DNA from: a virus
Direction: 5' to 3' (one strand)
DNA length: 26,647 nt
Virus record (IMG/VR): IMGVR_UViG_3300035698_008566
Span: 1-26,647 of that record
A program made the position numbers and the translations under genes. Below, one piece after another: positions 11,462 to 17,651 of this stretch (position 1 is the first letter of the stretch; each line of letters starts with the position of its first letter). A model generated the notes under the pieces. That model was not told where the DNA came from. It searched no databases and saw nothing but the letters and a program-made list of their open reading frames with translations.

Positions 11462-12902
11462 CCTGGAGGCTGAGTCATGGCAGGCAGCCAAGGACCAACT
11501 AGCCGCACCGTCTGACAAATATGCACTTTTCAAACAGAAGTACCGCAACGACCCAGCCGGCTTTGTCATTGATTGCATCTCATTCCGTGGTGATGGGCCT
11601 ACCCCGTACCAGGTAGAAATGATGGCATTGCTACCCGAAAAGAAGCGGGTTAGCGCCAGGGGGCCACACGGCCTCGGCAAGACAGCGATGGCCGCATGGA
11701 CCATTCTTTGGTTCAGCTTGACCAGGGACGGTGACGATGATTGGAAGATTCCCACGACGGCATCAGCCTGGCGGCAACTGACCAAGTACCTGTGGCCAGA
11801 GGTACGCAAGTGGGCGCGGCGCCTTCGGTGGGACATGGTGGGCCGGGAGCAATTCAGCGAACGATTGGAGCTGCTGACCCTGAGCTTGAAACTGGAAACG
11901 GGCGAAGCGTTTGCCCTGGCGTCGAATGATGTGTCAGCCATCGAGGGGGCACACGCCACGAGCCTGCTCTACATTTTCGACGAGGGCAAGGCGATCCCGC
12001 CCGACATCTGGGACGGGGCAGAGGGCGCGTTCGCATCACCAGAAACAGGCGAGGCGATGGCCCTGGCAATCTCAACGCCAGGCGAACCGGTGGGCCGGTT
12101 CTACGAGATCCACGCCAGGAAGAAGGGGTTGGAAGATTGGCACGTCCGGCACGTTTCGCTGCAGGAGGCTGTTGACGCTGGGCGCATCGGTCAGGACTGG
12201 GCCGAACAGCGGCGCCTACAGTGGGGTGAGAAGTCAGCCGTCTACCAGAACCGCGTTATGGGCGAGTTTGCCACGAGTGAGGAAGACGGGGTGATCCCGC
12301 TGGCCTGGGTAGAGGCGGCAAATCAGCGATGGCTAGAATGGCGGGACAGTGGCGAAGAGCCAGAAGGGGAACTGACATCCGTTGGGGTGGATGTGGCCGG
12401 GACCGGGGCTGATAAAACAGTATGCGCCTTGCGGTATGGAGACATTATTACAGAGCTACGCCGCACCAGCAAGGAAGACACCATGCAGACAGCGGGCCGG
12501 GTACTAGGTATCCTGACCCTCGGCGGCAAGGCAATTGTGGACGTGATCGGTATTGGCGCGGGCGTGGTGGATAGGTTGCGAGAACAGGGGCAAAAGGTAG
12601 ACGCTTTCGGCGCTGGCGAACGTACCGACAAGCGCGACCGTTCTGGTGAGTTGGGATTCGCAGACAAACGCTCTGCGGCTTGGTGGAATATGCGCGACCT
12701 GCTGGAAACAGATCCGATAGCATTGCCACCGGATGACACGCTGACCGGCGACTTGATAGCACCACATTGGACGGTGCAAAGCGGGGGAAAGATCAAGGTC
12801 GAGAAAAAGAAGGACATAAAAAAAAGAATAGGAAGGAGTACGGACGACGCTGACGCTGTGATTCAGGCGTTTTGGGATGAAGGCAACTGGTGGATTTTCT
12901 AA
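11385..12902 (+). CDS. Terminase large subunit
   Basis: This is the DNA-packaging motor and nuclease. The ATPase shows Walker A (RGPHGLGKT, residues 92-100), Walker B with catalytic Glu (LLYIFDE, 194-200) and a coupling segment (AISTPG, 229-234). The RNase H-like nuclease has acidic residues at GVDVAGTGADKT (D336), IVDVIGIG (D386) and STDDADAV (D488/D490). No ATG occurs in frame before residue 79, so initiation must use a rare start. TTG 11385, with AGAGG upstream, overlaps the small subunit by 77 bases, and TTG 11403 is an alternative. The 505-residue length is normal. Confidence 0.92.
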   Translation: MIPQKCLSNTSQRRLWRSTNQLTQNDLEAESWQAAKDQLAAPSDKYALFKQKYRNDPAGFVIDCISFRGDGPTPYQVEMMALLPEKKRVSARGPHGLGKTAMAAWTILWFSLTRDGDDDWKIPTTASAWRQLTKYLWPEVRKWARRLRWDMVGREQFSERLELLTLSLKLETGEAFALASNDVSAIEGAHATSLLYIFDEGKAIPPDIWDGAEGAFASPETGEAMALAISTPGEPVGRFYEIHARKKGLEDWHVRHVSLQEAVDAGRIGQDWAEQRRLQWGEKSAVYQNRVMGEFATSEEDGVIPLAWVEAANQRWLEWRDSGEEPEGELTSVGVDVAGTGADKTVCALRYGDIITELRRTSKEDTMQTAGRVLGILTLGGKAIVDVIGIGAGVVDRLREQGQKVDAFGAGERTDKRDRSGELGFADKRSAAWWNMRDLLETDPIALPPDDTLTGDLIAPHWTVQSGGKIKVEKKKDIKKRIGRSTDDADAVIQAFWDEGNWWIF

Positions 12903-14354
12903 ATGGCAATGACCCAACCAACACAGTACCTATTCGACGGCCAGAAAGCGGTCCCTATCGCGTCGCTGCCTGATTCTGCCTTTACCTGGTACACGCCGCA
13001 TACCACCGAGGAGGACCAGGACGTCCGGACCTATTCGGTGACCGTGCCGTGGCTGAAGCGTGGCGTCAAACTACGCGCCCAGGCCGTCGCATCGTTGCCA
13101 TTCGCGCTGGTCAGTGCTGGCGGGGATGATTATGACACGTCGAAAGACTGGCAGAACAAGGTCGGTTTCCTACCCAACCCGTCTGACCTACTGGAGCGCA
13201 TCGAGAAATCCTTGACGCTGCTGGGCCGGGCCTACCTGTTCAGGTCTCACAACCGGTCTAAAGCGTTGGCCCTGCGATACCTGTCTCCATTGACAGTCGA
13301 GCCAGTATGGGCCAAGGGCGAGGCGGGCGTGACCACCGGGCTGGCAGGGTTCACGCGCAACGTCGGCGGGCATCAGGAATACCACCCGCCCGAGGACATC
13401 ATTCATTTTTGGATGTCGGACACGTTCGTTGAGGCTGGGGCGGGCGACGACTTCCCTGCAGCCGCCGCGTTGATGGCCGCCGGGGTGTTGTACAATGTGG
13501 ACCAGTTCGCGGCCGCGTTTTTTGAACGGGGCGCGATCAAGGTCACGTTGTTGACGGTCAAGGGGAATCCCGGTGACACTGACAAGGAAACGATCAAAAG
13601 TTGGTGGCGGCGCGTATTCAGTGGCAAAAGCAATGCGTGGAAGACCGACATTGTACAAGCTGACACAATAGAACCCGTGGTCGTTGGCGAGGGCATCGAG
13701 GAATTGACCAACTCGGAGCTGGTCAAGAACAAACGCGAGGACATCGCTACGGCGCTGGGCGTTCCACAGACGAAACTCTGGTCATCGACAGCGGGTGGCC
13801 TCGGTGGCAGTGGCGTGGTGACACAGGACGACCTGGCATTCTACAAAGAGACCGTCGTGCCCGAGGCAACGTTCATCCAGAGTGTGCTGAATGAGCAGAT
13901 GTTCCAACCGCTGGGCCTGCGCTGGGAGTTCCGGCCGGAGACGCTAGACGTGTTCCAGGCTGATGAGAACATGCGCAGCAAGGCGTTGCTAAACTATACC
14001 CAGGCTGGAATGCCGCTTGAGATAGCGGGTCCGACGCTGGGCATTGAATTGCCAGAGGGTGTGACGTGGGAACAGATCGCCAGGGAGAAAGAGGACCGGC
14101 GACTGGAAGCATCGGAGCAATTCCAGTCGTCAGGACCGCCACAGAGTCGACCACCGGGGCAGGATGACAAAGCGCAGCGGGCGTTACTGGACGACCTGCG
14201 AAAGTGGGGCCGGAAGGCCACGAAAGCCGGCGGCGTCGTGCCGTTTGACAGCGACCATATTCCGGCAGCGCTGATGCAGTCCATCAATGCCAGCATCGAA
14301 TTGAACGGTGTTGGCGTAGCATTCGAGTTCCTAAAAAAAAAGCGGACACGCTGA
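12903..14354 (+). CDS. Portal protein (HK97-like)
   Basis: The 483-residue protein forms the dodecameric vertex ring through which DNA is packaged. Typical portal segments are VPWLKRGVKLRAQAVASLPF (residues 49-68), GRAYLFRSHN, IIHFWMSD and, towards the middle, VKNKREDIATALGVPQTKLW. The start directly follows the terminase stop (TAAATG), with a weak ribosome-binding site, so translation is probably coupled. The C-terminal 70 residues are charged and probably flexible (EDRRLEASEQFQSSGPPQ). The gene ends in FLKKKRTR encoded over a run of nine A bases, the likely site of a -1 frameshift into the MuF-like frame. Confidence 0.9.
   Translation: MAMTQPTQYLFDGQKAVPIASLPDSAFTWYTPHTTEEDQDVRTYSVTVPWLKRGVKLRAQAVASLPFALVSAGGDDYDTSKDWQNKVGFLPNPSDLLERIEKSLTLLGRAYLFRSHNRSKALALRYLSPLTVEPVWAKGEAGVTTGLAGFTRNVGGHQEYHPPEDIIHFWMSDTFVEAGAGDDFPAAAALMAAGVLYNVDQFAAAFFERGAIKVTLLTVKGNPGDTDKETIKSWWRRVFSGKSNAWKTDIVQADTIEPVVVGEGIEELTNSELVKNKREDIATALGVPQTKLWSSTAGGLGGSGVVTQDDLAFYKETVVPEATFIQSVLNEQMFQPLGLRWEFRPETLDVFQADENMRSKALLNYTQAGMPLEIAGPTLGIELPEGVTWEQIAREKEDRRLEASEQFQSSGPPQSRPPGQDDKAQRALLDDLRKWGRKATKAGGVVPFDSDHIPAALMQSINASIELNGVGVAFEFLKKKRTR
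14333..14342 (+). other. A9 slippery site, predicted -1 frameshift from portal to MuF-like frame
   Basis: Nine A residues followed by G give CTA AAA AAA AAG in the portal frame, containing the classic slippery heptamer A-AAA-AAG, as in dnaX. A -1 shift reads GCG GAC ACG and then stays open for 728 bases. The -1 frame is open from 14249 and contains no ATG, GTG or TTG before 14480, so conventional initiation of the downstream protein is not supported. Confidence 0.7.
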
Positions 14355-15070
14355 CGGCTGCGCGTAGGCGCATTCAGGGGCGAGTTGAACCGATACTCGC
14401 ACGTTACAAAGAGAAAATCGCAACAGCTATCAGGCAGGGTACGGCAACCGAGGCGCAACTGTCCAAGCTATTCGACGAATTGCGGGCGGTGTTGGGGCCA
14501 GAGCTGGTCAGCATCACGGCCCAACAGCTTACATTTCTGTCAGAAGTCGGTATCCCGTTTGACATTGCACTGGTGAACGCCGAGGCCGTCGAATGGGCCA
14601 CCGGTTACGGGTACGACTTGGTGACGGGCCTGACCAACACAACGCGCACGCTGGTCAGCCGAGCCACCGCGGCATTCATGGAAACGCCAGGTATGACACG
14701 CGCCGACCTGGTAGGGATGCTGGAGCCAGCGTTCGGGTCGGTGCGGGCCGAGATGATAGCCGTCACAGAGGTGACACGAGCCGCCAGCCAGTCAACGAAC
14801 ATCCATCAACGGCTACTGGCGCACCAGGGCATCCAGATGAGGCGGGTGTGGCAAACCCGGCACGACTCGCTGGTGTGCGAGATTTGCGGACCGCTGAATG
14901 GGCAACCGGAGGACGTGTGGCACATACAGTTCCCGTCAGGGCCGCCAGCACATCCGAGGTGCAGATGTGGGCTGGCATTGACAGCTCGGGAGCTGGAGGA
15001 TATTCAGGCTGAGGCTGATAGGTTGGCAGGAGAACGGGCGCGGTACATGGCGGGACTGGTGCAACCATGA
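14342..15070 (+). CDS. MuF/SPP1 gp7-like head protein, probably made as a portal fusion
   Basis: The C-terminal domain matches phage Mu F-type minor head proteins: TEVTRAASQSTNIHQRL, then MRRVWQTRHDSLVCEICGPL and finally PPAHPRCRCGLAL, with the usual Cys pairs and the terminal CRC. The N-terminal helices (LTAARRRIQGRVEPILARY) begin right after the A9 run of the portal gene. This segment has no standard start codon, and the first one (TTG 14480) would remove 46 residues of it. I therefore give the point where a -1 frameshift enters the frame. Portal-MuF fusions exist in other phages. A miscounted homopolymer would give the same picture. Confidence 0.8.
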   Translation, partial: ADTLTAARRRIQGRVEPILARYKEKIATAIRQGTATEAQLSKLFDELRAVLGPELVSITAQQLTFLSEVGIPFDIALVNAEAVEWATGYGYDLVTGLTNTTRTLVSRATAAFMETPGMTRADLVGMLEPAFGSVRAEMIAVTEVTRAASQSTNIHQRLLAHQGIQMRRVWQTRHDSLVCEICGPLNGQPEDVWHIQFPSGPPAHPRCRCGLALTARELEDIQAEADRLAGERARYMAGLVQP

Positions 15071-15576
15071 CCCAAGTCACAATCAAAATCACAGGTTCAC
15101 GCGAACTACTCCGCGCCCTGGATGGCAACCTGAAAATGGCAATGCGGCGGGCGGCCTATGGCGTAGCAGGGGAGGCCAGGGGCCACATCAGCCAGTACCC
15201 GGCGATGAGTGAGGCGAACCAGCCCAGGACGTTCAGGAGTGTTTTCGGCATCGCATCTCGCAAGGCGCAAAATAGCTGGTACGAACGAGGATTCGGTCAG
15301 AAATGGGCCAGGAAGGACGGCGGGGTCGGTGGCTACAAATCGAGCGAGAGGATGGATGCACAGTGGGGCATCGCGGCAACGCAGTGGGGCGCGTTGGTTG
15401 GCAACAAAGCCACTTACTCGCCAGTGGTCCACCACCACGCGGAACAGGCGGGATTCCATAAACGGCGCGGCTGGCGAACGGACAAGGAAACTATGGAATA
15501 CCTGAACAGGTCTGGATTGATAGACAAGCACGTCAAGATGGCGGTCGGTAAGGTTTTGGGAAGAGGTGGGAAGTGA
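15067..15576 (+). CDS. Putative HK97 gp10-like / virion morphogenesis protein
   Basis: The 169-residue protein starts at ATG 15067 in an ATGA overlap with the MuF-like gene. It has an N-terminal strand (VTIKITGSRELLRAL), a basic helix (MRRAAYGVAGEARGHI) and a segment GNKATYSPVVHHHAEQAGFHKRRGW that resembles the 'G..YA..VE.G' region of small neck or morphogenesis proteins. In the family this protein joins head and tail. Here it sits before the capsid gene, which is somewhat unusual. The assignment is tentative. Confidence 0.45.
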   Translation: MTQVTIKITGSRELLRALDGNLKMAMRRAAYGVAGEARGHISQYPAMSEANQPRTFRSVFGIASRKAQNSWYERGFGQKWARKDGGVGGYKSSERMDAQWGIAATQWGALVGNKATYSPVVHHHAEQAGFHKRRGWRTDKETMEYLNRSGLIDKHVKMAVGKVLGRGGK

Positions 15577-15854
15577 GCGAGCAGGAACTGGTCACACTCT
15601 CAACAGAGATACTGGAGCTACGCGAGGCCGTCAATGAACTGCGCGGCGAGGTGCGGGCGCTGGCGAAACAGCTTGAGGGTATTGGGGGCTGTTGCCCTGT
15701 ATCGCTGCCATGGTGCGGCGAGCCTCCCAGCCTGGCGGTTCAGGTTGACCCGTCAACGGACACGACTGCCGACAGTGATATGAGCTACGACGAGGCCGTG
15801 GATCATATCATGGCCGAACACGCAGAGGCATGGGAAATGCTGGCAGATTTGTGA
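15573..15854 (+). CDS. Coiled-coil hypothetical protein (93 aa), GTG start
   Basis: It begins at GTG 15573 with GAGGTGGGAA upstream and overlaps the preceding stop (GTGA). Residues 1-37 form a clear coiled coil (EILELREAVNELRGEV). Then comes a CC..WCGEPP stretch, a Ser/Thr/Asp linker and an acidic helix (SYDEAVDHIMAEHAEAWEML). No family is recognised. It could be a small scaffold or assembly factor, but this is only positional. Confidence 0.55.
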   Translation: MSEQELVTLSTEILELREAVNELRGEVRALAKQLEGIGGCCPVSLPWCGEPPSLAVQVDPSTDTTADSDMSYDEAVDHIMAEHAEAWEMLADL

Positions 15855-15890
15855 TTGCGCGAATTGGGGCCAAGTGCCCCGGAAAGGTGA

Positions 15891-16298
15891 ATGATGGAAG
15901 GGTACAGAGAAGTAGAGCTGAAAAAGATGAAGCGGACGGCACTGGTGTATGTGGAGGAAGGCATACTGGCCAGTCTGGCTGATGAGTGTGCGCTGGCCGC
16001 GAAAACAGCGTCGTCTACACACACGTCTTTCATTCGTGACGAGCTTGTGCTTCGCGTGGTGCAAGAAATTTGGGGCCGCGAGTTGAGCCGGGTAGATGTC
16101 GAATGGCCGGCCGATTGGTGGCAGGCAGTCAAAGAGCGATGGCTGCCGGCGTGGGCAAAAGGGCGTTGGCCCGTGAAAATGCGGGGGGCGTGCTTGGTAG
16201 CCAGGGAGCTGTACCCCAAAATGGCGATGCCCGATATGGGGCCGCTGTTGAGGTTGGACAAGCGGGGGTATTTGGTTGAGCCAGAGGATGAGTTCTAG
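15891..16298 (+). CDS. Hypothetical protein (135 aa)
   Basis: It starts at ATG 15891 or ATG 15894, with GGAAAGG upstream. The preceding gap contains a GGGGC/GCCCC hairpin (about 15867-15881). The product is helical, with KRTALVYVEEGILASLADEC at the start and the Trp-rich stretch VEWPADWWQAVKERWLPAWAKGRWPVK in the middle. The tail is acidic (VEPEDEF). No family is recognised. It opens a run of six small genes between the head-assembly and capsid genes. Confidence 0.6.
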   Translation: MMEGYREVELKKMKRTALVYVEEGILASLADECALAAKTASSTHTSFIRDELVLRVVQEIWGRELSRVDVEWPADWWQAVKERWLPAWAKGRWPVKMRGACLVARELYPKMAMPDMGPLLRLDKRGYLVEPEDEF

Positions 16299-16317
16299 TA
16301 ACTCAGAAAGGGGGATG

Positions 16318-16584
16318 ATGGCGAGAATCCAGCGTGTTGGAATCAGCCTGAAATTGTGGCAGCAAATGGCAACCGTGGGCTATGAAACGCCAGAGGGTGG
16401 ATTCCGCTGCATCGAGGGGCTGCCAGAGGGGGCCGAGTATGCCGGCATTGACGTTGGTGATGATGTGATATTTCTGAACTTCTGCCACGATTCATTTCCT
16501 GATGTGGGGCCGGGCGGCAATCACCGACCAGAGCTGCGCGTCGTATTTTGTACACCGGCCCGACCAGAGGATGAGCCTGCATGA
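16318..16584 (+). CDS. Hypothetical protein (88 aa)
   Basis: Two adjacent ATG codons follow AAAGGGGG. I prefer ATG 16318 (MARIQRVGISLKLW) because it leaves normal spacing of about six bases. The product begins with a short basic segment and becomes acidic and beta-like (AEYAGIDVGDDVIFLNF). No motif is recognised. The end overlaps the next gene by ATGA. Confidence 0.55.
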   Translation: MARIQRVGISLKLWQQMATVGYETPEGGFRCIEGLPEGAEYAGIDVGDDVIFLNFCHDSFPDVGPGGNHRPELRVVFCTPARPEDEPA

Positions 16585-16799
16585 CCAAACCCGTCGTCTA
16601 CCGTTGCACACACGCCGATTGCAACCTGCCATTTCTAAAATTGCAGGACGGGCGGGTCATCGTTGTCAGCCGGCACCGTGGCGAGAAGCACTACAACTCG
16701 GTGTCGCTGTTGGACCTACTGGCCGATTCGTGCGAACCGGGAGCGCTGGAGAAACTATTGCCGCTGATTTATGAGATGCGGGGGAACGAAGGAGAATAG
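16581..16799 (+). CDS. Small hypothetical protein (72 aa)
   Basis: The start is ATG 16581 in an ATGA overlap. The N-terminal segment YRCTHADCNLPFLKL holds a Cys-His-Cys group that could bind a metal only with partners elsewhere. The sequence DGRVIVVSRHRGEKHYN suggests a small beta-hairpin domain, followed by a helical acidic end (ALEKLLPLIYEM). The function is unknown. Confidence 0.55.
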   Translation: MTKPVVYRCTHADCNLPFLKLQDGRVIVVSRHRGEKHYNSVSLLDLLADSCEPGALEKLLPLIYEMRGNEGE

Positions 16800-16825
16800 T
16801 ACGCCGAAAGGGAAAGGTGCGTCAA

Positions 16826-17080
16826 ATGTTGAAAGATGTTGAGTATTCCTGTAAGTTATGTCGGGCGCTGTTGGATGACAAAACCGTCGTGAGGGCTGTC
16901 CCGCCAGAGGGCGCGGTCTGTATGTTGTGCGGGGGGCCAGCATTTTCGGTGCATTTTGCTGGGTCATTTCCCACGGTGCAGGGTGGTCGGTTTGCGGTCA
17001 GTAATGAGCACCTACAGGCATTCGTTCTTGGTCTAGTGGAGCTTATGTTGAGCAGTACGCCGGGAGGTGCGTCGGAATGA
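16826..17080 (+). CDS. Zinc-ribbon-like hypothetical protein (84 aa)
   Basis: I choose ATG 16826 (MLKDVEYSCKLCRALL), eight bases after GGAAAGG, over a GTG nine bases earlier that overlaps that site. Two Cys pairs, CKLC and CMLCGG, about 25 residues apart, suggest one zinc site. A hydrophobic C-terminal helix follows (LQAFVLGLVELMLSS). It is coupled by ATGA to the next gene. The function is unknown. Confidence 0.55.
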   Translation: MLKDVEYSCKLCRALLDDKTVVRAVPPEGAVCMLCGGPAFSVHFAGSFPTVQGGRFAVSNEHLQAFVLGLVELMLSSTPGGASE

Positions 17081-17307
17081 GTGCGCGACGCATATTTAAT
17101 AGATATAGATGCGCGAACAGAGTTCTGGTAGACATACGAATGCTGCCAGATTACGTTACCATGAAAGAAGTTGATCTGAGGGATGATCGGATTGTTCGCA
17201 TCGTGTTCAGGGAGCCAGGCGAAATACAGGCACTTCTGGAACTGTCTCAGGGTGCATTTGGCGATAGATACCTAGCGTCACTTGAGCTCAAAGATGTGAA
17301 CAGCTAA
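17077..17307 (+). CDS. Hypothetical protein (76 aa)
   Basis: The start is ATG 17077 in an ATGA overlap. The product has a basic N-terminus (SARRIFNRYRCANRVLVDIR) and a regular beta/alpha pattern (VDLRDDRIVRIVFREPGEIQALLEL). It contains no catalytic motif that I recognise. A short hairpin (17308-17323) follows the stop codon directly. Confidence 0.5.
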   Translation: MSARRIFNRYRCANRVLVDIRMLPDYVTMKEVDLRDDRIVRIVFREPGEIQALLELSQGAFGDRYLASLELKDVNS

Positions 17308-17323
17308 CAGGCCCAATAGCCTG
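17308..17323 (+). repeat. Short hairpin repeat, copy 1
   Basis: CAGGC and GCCTG enclose CCAATA immediately after a stop codon and just before the ribosome-binding site GGAAAGGT. The same hairpin, with one loop change, recurs at 17544-17559. Confidence 0.6.
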
Positions 17324-17337
17324 GAAAGGTAGGGGGG

Positions 17338-17538
17338 ATGATTCAGCTTGAAATCTATTGCCCGGAGTGCGACGGGACAAATCTCAAGAGCGAGTGTTTG
17401 ACATCAGTAAGGAGGCAGCGCATGTCGATGAGTGAGTATGTCAGTTATGGCTGCTCGGTTTCGACAGTAGATCCCAGGCGTGAAATATGGCAGATTAAGT
17501 GCCGGGATTGCGGTTATAGCCTAGAATACTACAAATGA
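17338..17538 (+). CDS. Zinc-ribbon protein (66 aa)
   Basis: It starts at ATG 17338 after a G-rich site (AGGGGGG). CPEC (residues 8-11) and CRDCGY (about 57-62) form a four-cysteine zinc ribbon around a central segment with additional Cys residues (SECLTSVRRQRM). Similar ribbons occur in small nucleic-acid-binding phage proteins. The exact role is unknown. It is the last gene before the terminator preceding the capsid gene. Confidence 0.6.
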   Translation: MIQLEIYCPECDGTNLKSECLTSVRRQRMSMSEYVSYGCSVSTVDPRREIWQIKCRDCGYSLEYYK

Positions 17539-17543
17539 ACTAG

Positions 17544-17559
17544 CAGGCCCAACAGCCTG
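17544..17559 (+). repeat. Short hairpin repeat, copy 2
   Basis: CAGGC/GCCTG around CCAACA, matching 17308-17323 except for one loop base. Both copies lie directly after the stop codons of neighbouring small genes. Confidence 0.6.
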
Positions 17560-17612
17560 ACAACCGAATAACCAGTGCGTCGAGTACGCCCGTTTTTGTG
17601 CGCCATTTTGAG

Positions 17613-17632
17613 CGCCCGAGAACGGGCGTTTT
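17613..17632 (+). terminator. Rho-independent terminator before the capsid gene
   Basis: A 6-bp stem (CGCCCG/CGGGCG) with an AGAA loop is followed by TTTT. A further ACGCCCG copy at about 17586 could pair with the same 3' arm, which would weaken the terminator. No promoter that I recognise lies between it and the capsid gene, so it must be leaky or antiterminated. Confidence 0.75.
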
Positions 17633-17651
17633 GTGTTTTCTGGAGGGTTGA

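Noticed and set aside
12818-12826. A8 run as another frameshift site in the large terminase
   Set aside because: The zero frame continues through the final catalytic Asp motif and reaches a sensible C-terminus. Alternative frames give nothing recognisable.
14480-15070. MuF-like protein starting independently at TTG 14480
   Set aside because: TTG 14480 has no convincing ribosome-binding site and would remove conserved-looking N-terminal helices that are encoded upstream in the same frame.
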